Shown here: one piece after another, positions 55,131 to 64,000 of the stretch
How the letters are laid out: each line of letters starts with the position of its first letter
Numbering within the stretch: position 1 is the first letter of the stretch
From: Psococerastis gibbosa
Lineage: Eukaryota > Arthropoda > Insecta > Psocodea > Psocidae
Length of the DNA: 64,000 nt
NCBI GenBank assembly: GCA_963971405.1
Contig: OZ020487.1
Coordinates: forward strand, 40,521,039-40,585,038
Direction: 5' to 3'
Made by a program: the position numbers and the translations under genes
The notes under the pieces: model-generated
What the model saw: only the letters and a program-made list of their open reading frames with translations
Told to the model about the DNA's origin: nothing
Databases searched by the model: none

Positions 55131-55317
55131 AATACTTCTCAGTAATTTTCTATTGTGTGATACCATTCATGAATAATAGTACGAGCAGGTAGGTATCGTA
55201 GGTACATGGCTACATTATTTTCATAGACAGCTTCACAATCCTGACTGACTATAAGTTCAATGGACAGGCTACTCACTGGCTTAAATCTGAAAAGGCATAC
55301 CTGTAGGCGCGTAGCGA

Positions 55318-55400
55318 AATTGCATCACATGGTTTTTGTGAACTTACATGCTGATTTTCATCTAAATCTATTGAATAGTTTACCCACAATTTTTTTTTTT
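55318..55400 (+). repeat. R900 internal fragment
   Basis: TTTTTGTGAACTTACATGCT then TTCATCTAAATCTATTGAAT and AGTTTACCC match the segment before the CAGA tract. Confidence 0.6.
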
Positions 55401-55465
55401 TCATTTCGGCCCTAACATGTACCTCTTTCCTATCTTCAATTTTCGTGGGTTAGGACTGTAGTATA

Positions 55466-56168
55466 CGAGGAGAGGTCGCGTGATCCTTGGCAGGGCCTAA
55501 GCGGTTAAAGATAGGAAAATGTTCTATGCCTTATTTTTCGAAGTATTCCCCTCCAGCACCAATGCACTTATGATATCTGTCAATCAGTTTTAATAATCTG
55601 CACCAAAAAAATTATCTTCTGACTTGGCGTCGAAGTGCTCTGAAATTGACGCCCTCAGGTCTTTCAGGGTTGAAAATCGAGTTCCCCGCAGATTTTCTTT
55701 CAATTGCGGGAACAAGAAATAGTCTAAGGGGGCCAAATCTGTACTATAAGGGGGATGGCGGATTGGTTCGAACCCACACTCGGGCAGGGCATCCATCCCC
55801 ATCCTGGAAGCATGAGCGGGTGCGTTGTCATGAAGAAACAGCACTTTTGAGGCAAGCTTTCTGCGTCTTTTTTCAATAATAGCAATAAAATTCCCTTTCA
55901 GTCCCAAAAAGATTTTGAATATCGTTGACAGATACAACCTCACGAGTCAAAAATTTGATAACGCTCCGCTGGTCAATGAGTGGCATTGTGCACTTATCAA
56001 CATATTGACACAAACAATGCGCGACGACTGTTCCTCAGCGTGATGAGCGAGGTATATGAAACTGGACACCCGAATCAGATAGGGTAAATGGCCTTCTCAC
56101 CGGTGGTAAACGGTGCAGTCTGCATTCTCACTTCTCAGCTCTGCCACAGATCACGCGACCGCCCCTCG
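55466..56168 (-). mobile_element. Internally deleted mariner transposon
   Basis: The 31 bp inverted ends CGAGGAGAGGTCGCGTGATC.. and CGAGGGGCGGTCGCGTGATC.. (five mismatches) are flanked by TA at 55464 and 56169. The minus frame 55943..55590 encodes FLHDNAPAHASRMGMDALPE and PIRHPPYSTDLAPLDYFLFP. The two Asp (HDN, PLD) are separated by 34 residues, the DD34D spacing of mariner. The stretch after FDAKSEDNFF is frameshifted, but a typical ending, HKCIGAGGEYFEK and stop, lies at about 55573-55531. At 703 bp against the usual ~1.3 kb, the N-terminal DNA-binding half and the first catalytic Asp are gone, so it is inactive. Confidence 0.9.
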
Positions 56169-56170
56169 TA

Positions 56171-57096
56171 ATTACATAATCAACGCGCGCGGCAGCGCGC
56201 GACCAAGTTCCATATACACCCCCGAGGAGCTGCCCAGCAAGTATATCTCCACGGCGAGTTTACGGCATTTTAACCACTTTCCAACCATCACTGTAGCTCA
56301 TCCAGTTGTCCGATTGATCTCTAATTTTGCATTCAGGCTTTAAATACAGCACAGAACCCCAATTTAAAAATTCAGCACTCTAGCATGATTGCTTCCTGAA
56401 ATCCAAACACCCCAAAACCACGCTTTTCGTGTGGACTCACTCACTCACACACTGACACAAATTATAGCCAACTTCCAGATATGCTGGAGATGCGAAACTC
56501 AGGAATTAGTCTCTTCTTACCATCAAACCCCCAGAATAAATCAAAAAACCTGAAAAAGTTTTATGATAACTTAGCAATCACGTAATGAATTTTACGTAGT
56601 TAGCTGACGGCCGAGCATACCTATGGCACGCTCATCCCATCCACGTGTGCAGGACAACTGAAATTTGGGATTGGGTTCATTCTTGCCATTTCCCATTTTT
56701 TCCACTTTATTCAGAAAATTGATTACGTAACTTAACGTAGTCACTTAACGAAAGCTAGCTTCTAGATGTGCTTAATTCCTACGTAGATAGGTAGGTATAT
56801 CTATATAGTGGTTCGCATGTTGTATATTGTTCTTTCTTTCATATGTGCTTTCTATAACTTGTCAGTCTTCTAGTTACTCTGGTGCTAGCTAGACTCTCCC
56901 CGAAAATTCTCGAATCTTCACTTTTCAAATTTATCCTCGATCTTCCATCATGGCTGTTCCGGTTCCAGCATTTTTCACCATACATAGTACAGCCATGTAT
57001 GGTGAAAATATGACTAATTCTTCCTCTGTCTTTCAATTTTTTTAACACTCCATGCATACATGTCAAGTTATTTGTTATTTGTACAAAAAGATATGA
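56171..57096. other. Unassigned DNA with a perfect hairpin
   Basis: TTTTCACCATACAT and ATGTATGGTGAAAA (56973-57008) form an exact inverted repeat around an eight-base loop. Nothing else is recognised. Confidence 0.5.
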
Positions 57097-57381
57097 TATC
57101 CAACCCAAAACACTCCGTGTAAAAAATAGCAATCATTGGCCAATTACAGTAAGTGTCAGTGTCAAGGTACATAAGCATGAAGAAGCACCAAGCTCTAAAA
57201 AAAACAAATTAAATTAATTTTTTAAAGAAAATATTCAAATAGAAAAATTACAAGAACTTGGCCCATCCTGATATCACAACATACATAGGCAGAAAAAAGG
57301 AACTTGGCCCATTTCGATGTCACAATTTTGATGGGCCAAAGGAACTTGGTATTTTTTACACGGAGTGTTTTGGGTTGGATA
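57097..57381. mobile_element. MITE with ~31 bp exact terminal repeats (TATCCAACCC)
   Basis: TATCCAACCCAAAACACTCC and the next bases up to AAAAAATA are an exact inverse of the right end. The interior repeats GGAACTTGG and CTTGGCCCAT. The exactness of the arms points to recent mobility. Confidence 0.75.
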
Positions 57382-58084
57382 CACAATATCTCTGCAGACA
57401 GTGCTGACCCGTACCTAAAAGAATTTCAATAGGCCCATTAAAATTAACCTAGGCTTCTCAATACTAAGTAATTATAGATATTAATTACTAAGTAATCAAT
57501 ATTAATACTAGATAATACTAAATAAATCCTAAAGAAAAGTTAATTATAACACAACCTTATTAAAGCTCACTTGCTAGTTAACTGAAAGCATTAAATTCCA
57601 TATGACAAACCAAAACTTATCTTTCGAAAACTTCTTTAAGGAACAAAAGCAAACATTAAAAGAAGCTGATGCCGGCGCAGGGTGTCAATAGGGAATTGAA
57701 AGTTCAGGCCAATTTTGCCAGGGAAACATTAAAAATTCATTATCGCAGCTTTCTTCTCTGATTCGGAAACTTGTTTCAGTTCCTAATTATCGTGGTAAGC
57801 AGTTAAGGACGGAAATAGGGATGCGGGTGGGGACTGGGGTGGTTTCTTGACCCGATGGAAGGAAATTCCTTTCTGGTTTAATTCTTCTCTTTGTTGGGAT
57901 AATTAAGCAGGCTGTTCTGATGCCAATCCCATCTTCTTTTCACATTATTTTCTTTGAGTTGAAAATTATCATCCGAGTCCAAATTTTGGGGCACAATATT
58001 TAGAACTTTTTGAGCATTTGGAGTTTAACATTTTTTTTTTTTAAACTGTATATAGGCCTAGCTTCGTAATTTCGGTACGTAGGC
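57382..58084. other. Unassigned DNA
   Basis: Nothing is recognised. Confidence 0.4.
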
Positions 58085-58099
58085 CTACATCCGAATGAA

Positions 58100-58384
58100 G
58101 CCGGCCGCCAAACCAAGTTGAATCCAGCGGACCAGAGCAGGTTCAAAGCTGCAGATGACTTGGTTGTGTGCACAGTGCCGGTAGGGAAACATGGTAGGAC
58201 TTGTCCTGGTCACCTCCGAAGTAATCGTGTGACTTCACTGTGTTTCGCAGGTGGTTCGGAATCCACTGTAATCAGGAGGTCCACTGTCCTATGGGCTGGC
58301 ATAGGACAGTCAAGTCGAGATCGCTGTATGGGCCCAAAAATGAGGCCTATGTCGTTATTAACCCGACGAACAATACTACTACTA
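58100..58384 (+). repeat. SINE-A copy, perfect 15 bp duplication
   Basis: CTACATCCGAATGAA flanks both sides (58085-58099, 58385-58399). The head GCCGGCCGCCAAACCAAGTT and the TACTAC tail are complete. Confidence 0.92.
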
Positions 58385-58499
58385 CTACATCCGAATGAAA
58401 AGCGTTTATTCAGACCACTACACCGAATTTAAAAGCAGCCGTTCAAAGATTGAGAAAGATGTCGTCTTACAAGCTTTTCTTGATCATCGGCACTCAATA

Positions 58500-58560
58500 A
58501 CCGGTACGAGTGAACCCGTTCATGCTTTCTTATTTATTAATTATAGTATAAGAGATAAGA
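58500..58560 (+). repeat. R900 left-end fragment
   Basis: AACCGGTACGAGTGAACCCG then TTCATGCTTTCTTATTTATT matches the start of 35525. Confidence 0.6.
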
Positions 58561-58654
58561 GGTTCTAATCATCTATGGTAAATGATTTATTCATGGCTGC
58601 AACAATGAAATACCGCATTGATTTTGGTTGAAGAGGAATTTCCTCGTTATAACC

Positions 58655-58750
58655 GAAGTTAGAGGATATAGACAAACTGGGCTTGGCGGGATTCGAACCC
58701 ACGATGTACGCCTAATCGGGGCGTTGTTTTAACCGCTGGACCATTTAATG
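58655..58750 (-). repeat. T2 tRNA-like fragment
   Basis: Reversed, TGGTCCAGCGGTTAAAACAA, CGCCCCGATTAGGCG and GGGTTCGAATCCCGCCAAGC form the best tRNA-like module in the window. A 4 bp anticodon stem and seven-base loop (CCGATTA) can be drawn, but the usual T33 is C. Confidence 0.7.
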
Positions 58751-58788
58751 TCACTAATATCAGTGTTATATTGTACAGGTACCTATAT

Positions 58789-59546
58789 CAAGGCCGTAGC
58801 CAAGGGGGGGGGGGCTTATTGGGCTGCAGCCCCCCCCCCCCGAAATGAAAAATTGAGAATTAAATAAATCTTCGTTCGGTAATTTCCTAAGTAAATTATA
58901 AACTTTACTTCTGTTAAAATCTTAAAACCTCACTATTTCGCATCTATTTTTTCAAATATTTTCCTCCGGGGGAGAGCCCCGTCCCCTTGTTTGGAGCAAT
59001 ATGAATATGCATTCCTTTGCAAGCTTTCCTGCTGTAAAACCCCACTGTTTTTCAGTTACATTTTGCAAAAACTTTCACCGGGGGAGACCCCCGGGCCCCC
59101 CTCTTTAGGTTAAATGCAATATAATTTTTATGAATAAGCATTCTTTTGTAGACTTTGTCAAATCCATACTTTACTGCTATTAAAATGCGTAGGCCTCAAA
59201 CCCCACTATTTTGCGTTCATATTTTCAAATTCCCCCCCCCCCCCCTCTTCGGGTTAAATGTAATATTATTTCAATGCTTTCTAAACCATCGTATTGATAT
59301 CATCGCATTTTAGTCCGCATATCCGCAATATGTTATAAACCTGTGTTCGCACCGAAGCTAAGCCCTCCAATAAATTGCCTTTTGATGTGCCTATGCTATC
59401 ATAGTATATACGAGTAGCACCATAACCTCTAAGGAATACACTACATACAATTGAATTCTCAAGAAGTAAATTTACACTAGATAGGATCTCAGTTGGCACA
59501 GCCCCCCCCCCCCCCCCCCGAAAAAAAAATCCTGGCTACGGGCTTG
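58789..59546. mobile_element. hAT-like element with perfect 8 bp duplication
   Basis: CAAGGCCGTAGCCA and TGGCTACGGGCTTG are inverted with one mismatch. ACCTATAT is exact on both sides (58781-58788, 59547-59554). G and C runs lie just inside both ends. The interior is a run of ~130 bp repeats with CGGGGGAGA and CCCCACTnTTTnnGTT, non-coding. Confidence 0.88.
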
Positions 59547-59604
59547 ACCTATATCAGATACAATAATACTTCAATATAATGAATAAAGCATTACCTTTAT
59601 GGCA

Positions 59605-59815
59605 TTAAGTAAGCTCACAGACCTGTTCGGTTAGATAGTTGTGTAGTTGACCTAACCTGTCTAGCAATACGAATCATGTCAATTTGAGCATAAGTAGAGG
59701 AGGATATATATATCAACTGTTCAACGGTTAAGACAACGCTCCGGTTAGGTGTAGATCATGGGTTCGAATCCCGCCAAGCCCAGTTTCTCTATATCCTCTA
59801 ATTTCGGCTATTAAA
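59605..59815 (+). repeat. T2 repeat, full unit
   Basis: AAGTAAGCTCACAGACCTGT and TTAGATAGTTGTGTAG open the unit. GTTCAACGGTTAAGACAACG and GGGTTCGAATCCCGCCAAGC form the tRNA-like module, followed by TATATCCTCTAATTTCGG, as in 22550. Confidence 0.75.
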
Positions 59816-59945
59816 CCCTCCCGTGCACTAAACTTGGAAAGCCCAGGACCACCTGCTTTACATGCCCTCCAAAATGTAGCAAGAGTAGAGCCAACAACCT
59901 TTCCGGTGAAAGTCGGAGTCCGTACCACATTTTTACATGTCCTGG
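59815..59945 (-). repeat. T1 tRNA-like SINE, partial
   Basis: CCTGCTTTACATGCCCTCC and CAACAACCTTTCCGGTGAAA then GTCGGAGTCCGTACCAC are the T1 body and head in reverse. Box B is damaged. Confidence 0.65.
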
Positions 59946-60764
59946 TTATTTTTTGATGAAGGCTCGTTTGTCGGACTCTTTCAACCCGAATAATTCACTT
60001 TCGACGAACTGGAAACAGCTGCTCCAGACCACAATATTCCCGTTCAAAAGAGCAGCGATTCTGTGGGAAGATATACTCCAGCTCCAGCCTATCCCCGTTC
60101 CCCCTTCCTATCCGAGGAATTGATTCATGGAAATAATGAGGTTGCCAATGGGTCTGATTGAATTTCTTTGAGATCTAATTCCCGCACAGTATATAAACAA
60201 GACTGGGCGCTTTTGTAATAAATCACGCCGTTCAATAGGTTTTCTCCCAGATGCTCTCGTCTTGTCCCCAGCAAAACCCATCTTTCTTTTACAAGTGTCA
60301 TTTCTGAGGATTCCCTAAAAAATGTTTTATTATTATTGCATTTCATTTTCGTTTTTTTTTTTTCTAAATCCGTGCTTCACACGAGGGAACATTTCCCCGA
60401 TATCAATATTAAGCGTATGAGATTATGAGATTCTAATGCTAGTCTGAGAGTTAAGAGTTCAAACTGTTTACATCCTAAGTTTATGTATAGGTTCTGTGAT
60501 TTTCAATACCTGTCTAGTCTTTATCTTTCCCTTCCTACATATTCTTGTATATACAGTATATATCCAACGGAAAAATCTCCGTCATTCATTTGGGAATGAC
60601 ATTTCCCCAAAAGCGAAACCTTAAAATATGCAGAGGCAGCAAATGTATTAAGGATAAGAACTCCACCAATCCGTAGTGTTTAAATTGGCCTAGTTAGATT
60701 ATAACACCACCGTCAAAAAGCAAAAAGCTGTCAGAACCAAATCCCCCCCCCCCACCATGAATAC
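59946..60764. other. Unassigned DNA
   Basis: Nothing is recognised; a 73-codon frame on the minus strand has no motif. Confidence 0.4.
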
Positions 60765-61107
60765 CATGCTTTAAGCAACCCTGTCAGCCTGTGGGCGGGA
60801 GTGAGTCTGTTTGTTAACTTGAGGCACCCTATGGGCAAACTCATTCACCTCGGGGAAGGAAAGGGGAGTTGACTGACAGGGTGGACCTCCTGATTATAGT
60901 GGATTCCGAACCACTTGGGGAGCATGGTAAAGTCACACGATTAATTTGGAGGTGACCAGGACTCAACACGCGCACTTAGACTACCTGGTATAGTATCATC
61001 GCGTTAACATGTCACACCATGTTCCCCGCCAACGCTGTGCACACTACCTAGTTTGCAGCAGTTTGAAACATGATCTGCTCCAATGGATTCAACATGGTAA
61101 GGCCGTT
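60765..61107 (-). repeat. SINE-B copy, full length
   Basis: Reversed, it runs from GGCCTTACCATGTTGAATCC through GTGGTTCGGAATCCACTATA to GGGTTGCTTAAAGCATGG. The head keeps the CCATGTTGAATCC block of SINE-A. Confidence 0.8.
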
Positions 61108-61451
61108 AGCGTAAACATTATATTAAGCGTCGTCTCAACTCTTTTATTTGTAATCTGTTTACGATCTTCCCCCTCTATGCGAATTACATTTCGCGAGCAT
61201 TCCAACTAAGATTTGTGGCATCTTAGAATATTCGTGGTCATCACGAGATATAAATTATAATGCTATTATGCCCGATTAGAGTTAAGGTCATTGAAATTGT
61301 TTCAAAATAAAAACAATTACTATTGTAATATTTGCTGCACGTTCAAATAAGATGCCCCTACTTCGAAATTTGCTGTTGTGGTAATAGGCCTAAGTAGAAC
61401 AACTCCACTTCAATCGTTGCAATTATCTTTTAATACCGTACCTAAGATGCA
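61108..61451. other. Unassigned DNA
   Basis: Nothing is recognised. Confidence 0.4.
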
Positions 61452-61459
61452 CCCCAAGT

Positions 61460-61630
61460 CAAGGACGGATACAGGGGGGAGGGGGTAGGGGGGTAGCTGC
61501 CCCCCCCCCAAATTTGGTAAATCTATTGTAAATTAAGTTATTACGTTCTAATTTAGTCGATCCTCCATAAGTTTTTCCTATTTTGACCCTCAGCTACCCC
61601 CCCCCCAAAAATGGACTGGATCCGTCCCTG
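61460..61630. mobile_element. hAT-like MITE with C-run core
   Basis: CAAGGACGGATACAGG and CTGGATCCGTCCCTG are near-inverse. CCCCAAGT and CCCCATGT flank the 171 bp element (7 of 8). The interior AATTTAGTCGATCCTCCATA resembles 2510-2530. Confidence 0.75.
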
Positions 61631-61732
61631 CCCCATGTTCCACAAAGTCAAATGAGAAATTCTCTTGAAACGTCACTGTTCGTTAATTGTTATACCGTTG
61701 AAGCCTACAGTACCTAACCTACCTACGATTAC

Positions 61733-61848
61733 CCAACCACGATAGGATGGAACTTGGAACACTTTGGTTATTCGAAAACTTGCATAAGTGGAACACCAAG
61801 TTTATTCGATCTTTACAAGTGTTCCAAGGGCCATCTTATCGTGGTCGG
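61733..61848. mobile_element. 116 bp palindromic element
   Basis: CCAACCACGATAGGATGG and CCATCTTATCGTGGTCGG, plus CTTGGAACACTT and AAGTGTTCCAAG, form a long imperfect hairpin. The 86-codon frame across it is not credible. Confidence 0.6.
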
Positions 61849-62384
61849 ATAGTAGCTGACACACCCATTTCCCGAGGACTAAGTTATGTTATTTCACCCT
61901 TCAAATTGTTTATGTCAAAGCAAATGATTCTCAGTGCAGATAGTAAACCACTGGTATATTGTTTTAGGCTAATGCCTTTTAGGGTTTTATTTGTTATTGT
62001 GTTTTAGTTTGTAGATTGACGCCTATTGTTTCTCATTGTTATGAATCAATGCAGATATATATTCTACAATTTATAGACTATCGGTATCATCAGGCTAGAA
62101 CCGGTCGACCTGATGACACTCTGTTATTTTCTGTGCCCTCATGCACATCGGCAGTAGTTTAATTCATTCTGACTTTGTTTCACTCTTCAGTCTTTTTGGT
62201 GAAATAATTAATTTTATTTTTCACGCTGTCAGTTTACCCTATAACGCTAAGCATGCCTCTTTCTCTTCCAAGATTCGGAAATCTATATCAAATCAAATCA
62301 AATATATTAATTTACCGTTTTTTGTACAATTACTTAGTAATGTGGTTCAGAGGGGCACCTTGATGACTTTGTGCAGTAGGCCGA
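61849..62384. other. Unassigned DNA
   Basis: Nothing is recognised. Confidence 0.4.
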
Positions 62385-62515
62385 TTATGGCGTTTAGTAT
62401 TAACTTACTCCTGGGGTTAAAACTGTAAGAAAACAAATTTTGAATAGCACTTTCCATTGTAAAATTATCTTGTTTACGTTTTTAATACCAGGGTACTATT
62501 GTATATTAATCCCGG
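62385..62515. mobile_element. AAACGGCATAG palindromic MITE, partial
   Basis: TATGGCGTTTAGTATTAACT and CTGGGGTTAAAACTGTAAG match 7846 and 46325. The right end GTTTTTAATACCAGGGTACT is diverged. Confidence 0.55.
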
Positions 62516-63188
62516 TATTATAACCGCCATGATCGGGCCGCTGGCAGTGGGTGGTTTATATTTTGCTGTCCAGAATGTTATTTTTCCTAGCAATTAATAA
62601 GCTAAGCATTAGATACATACGTTTATCTATAGCGATTTATTTATTTATTTCACTGATTATCCGATAAAAAAAAATCATCGGAATTATCGGGATTCAAATC
62701 CGCCAACTTTTACTGACTGGCACATTTGCAATTAATTTTAGTATTAGAATTATATTGCACTGTAGGTACCTACAAAATTGGGGACAGTACTTTTATGGAA
62801 AATGTTGTTTAATGGAGTCAGTGAAGGGTCACATTAAGAGGCAAATGAGGCAGTGCCTCATTTAATCTTCAAATTAAAACGATGAAAGAAGTTTGTTTTT
62901 TGAATTTAAAAAAATGTAGGCTACCCAAAAAATGATAATTCTAGAAGGAAAAATTAAAACTTTTAAATACCTCGAAAAAGAACAAAACTTAATCCAAGAA
63001 TAATTCACAAGGTACAATAACTTTGTTGAGGCATCAATACCCTGGTGCCCACATATTGCTAAAAATGTCAGGCACTAATGTTAGGTGGAAAATGCTCAAA
63101 CGTCGTGAATACATTTAAAAAAAATATTTTGCTGTTCTCAACTCCGTAATGCCGATGAGGCTGCTGCAGATTTTGCTTCTTAACCGTA
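62516..63188. other. Unassigned DNA
   Basis: Nothing is recognised. Confidence 0.4.
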
Positions 63189-64000
63189 TTCCATTAGCTT
63201 AACAGCACAGTCATTCCTCCGATTCAGCCAGCGAACTGGTCTGTCAGTCTTCCATTAGCTTAACAGTACGGTCATTCCTCCGATTCAGCCAGCTAACTGG
63301 TCTGTCAGTCTTCCATTAGCTTAACAGTACAGTCGTTCCGATTCAGTCAGCTAACTGGTCTGCCAGTATTCCATTAGCTTAACAGCACAGTCATTCCTCC
63401 AATTCAGCCAGCGAACTGGTCTGTCAGTCTTCCTTTAGCTTAACAGTACAGTCATACCTCCGATTCAGCCAGCTAACTGGTCTGTCAGTCTTCCATTAGC
63501 TTAACAGCACAGTCATTCCTCCGATTCAGCCAGCGAACTGGTCTGTCAGTTTTCCATTAGCTTAACAGCACAGTCATACCTCCGATTCAGCCAGCTAACT
63601 GGTCTGTCAGTCTTCCATTAGCTTAACAGCACAGTCATTCCTCCAATTCAGCCAGCGAACTGGTCTGTCAGTCTTCCTTTAGCTTAACAGCACAGTCATT
63701 CCTCCGATTCAGCCAGCGAACTGGTCTGTCAGTTTTCCATTAGCTTAACAGCACAGTCATACCTCCGATTCAGCCAGCTAACTGGTCTGTCAGTCTTCCA
63801 TTAGCTTAACAGCACAGTCATTCCTCCAATTCAGCCAGCGAACTGGTCTGTCAGTCTTCCTTTAGCTTAACAATACAGTCATACCTCCGATTCAGCCAGC
63901 TAACTGGTCTGTCAGTCTTCCATTAGCTTAACAGCACAGTCATTCCTCCGATTCAGCCAGCGAACTGGTCTGTCAGTTTTCCATTAGCTTAACAGCACAG
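63189..64000. repeat. 61 bp minisatellite, at least 13 units, runs off the window
   Basis: The unit starts TTCCATTAGCTTAACAGCAC and ends CTGGTCTGTCAGTC. Variants at five or so sites (CATTAG/CTTTAG, CATTCCT/CATACCT, CCGATT/CCAATT, GCGAAC/GCTAAC, GTC/GTT end) recur in a fixed order of four units from 63369 on. Unit 3 is 58 bp. Confidence 0.95.

Noticed and set aside
61747-62007. 86-codon frame
   Set aside because: It begins inside a hairpin element and shows no domain or codon pattern.
63189-64000. CRISPR array at the right edge
   Set aside because: Units are contiguous 61 bp repeats without unique spacers, in a eukaryotic genome.

Overview
This looks like a stretch of a large, AT-rich, repeat-laden invertebrate animal nuclear genome. 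The signs are spliced genes with TATA promoters and GT-AG introns, several SINE families, 5'-truncated LINEs, mariner, PIF/Harbinger and hAT-like elements, and long microsatellites. There are no operons, ribosome binding sites or prokaryote-like gene density. The phylum cannot be settled from the sequence; an arthropod is plausible but unproven.

Host genes. The only convincing host genes lie at the left end, on the minus strand. Gene A (4017..6102) is complete: promoter, a signal-peptide exon (6033..6102), one intron, a second exon (4017..4369) and a poly(A) signal (3975..3980). It encodes a 140-residue secreted precursor with a short acidic propeptide, two Lys-Arg processing sites, a very cationic Lys/Pro-rich body and an uncharged tail. 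Gene B (first exon 455..521) is a tandem paralogue 5.6 kb away. Its signal-peptide exon is nearly the same, the intron sits at the same place and phase, the TATA box is at the same distance and it shares an upstream box. Its second exon lies at or beyond the left edge. Together they suggest a cluster of secreted, possibly antimicrobial, peptides with a conserved leader and divergent mature parts.

Everything else is mobile or repetitive DNA. (1) SINE-A and SINE-B have a 5S rRNA-like head; all six SINE-A copies have 12-18 bp target duplications, three of them perfect. (2) Three families are tRNA-like (T1, T2, T3). (3) LINE remnants include one long reverse-transcriptase reading frame (37317..38367), RNase H tails and many 3' fragments. 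(4) A ~900 bp non-coding family, here called R900, carries a CAGA microsatellite and G/C homopolymers and has more than a dozen copies. (5) Non-autonomous DNA transposons include TTA/TAA-flanked families with GGCG..ATTCCA ends, hAT-like elements with 8 bp duplications, a GGGGTCTTCACAGTG family, an internally deleted mariner and an internally deleted Harbinger. (6) Tandem arrays include a (TAG)n tract of ~390 bp and, at the right edge, a 61 bp minisatellite with higher-order structure.

Layout: 1-6.3 kb peptide genes with transposon-filled intron and spacer; 6.3-31 kb SINEs, MITEs, LINE tails and unassigned DNA; 31-33 kb Harbinger remnant; 35-39 kb R900 copies and the LINE; 40-42 kb hAT MITE and nested LINE fragments; 43-55 kb densest R900/SINE-A region; 55.5-56.2 kb mariner; 57-62.5 kb MITEs and SINEs; 63.2-64 kb minisatellite. 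Several nested insertions give relative ages.
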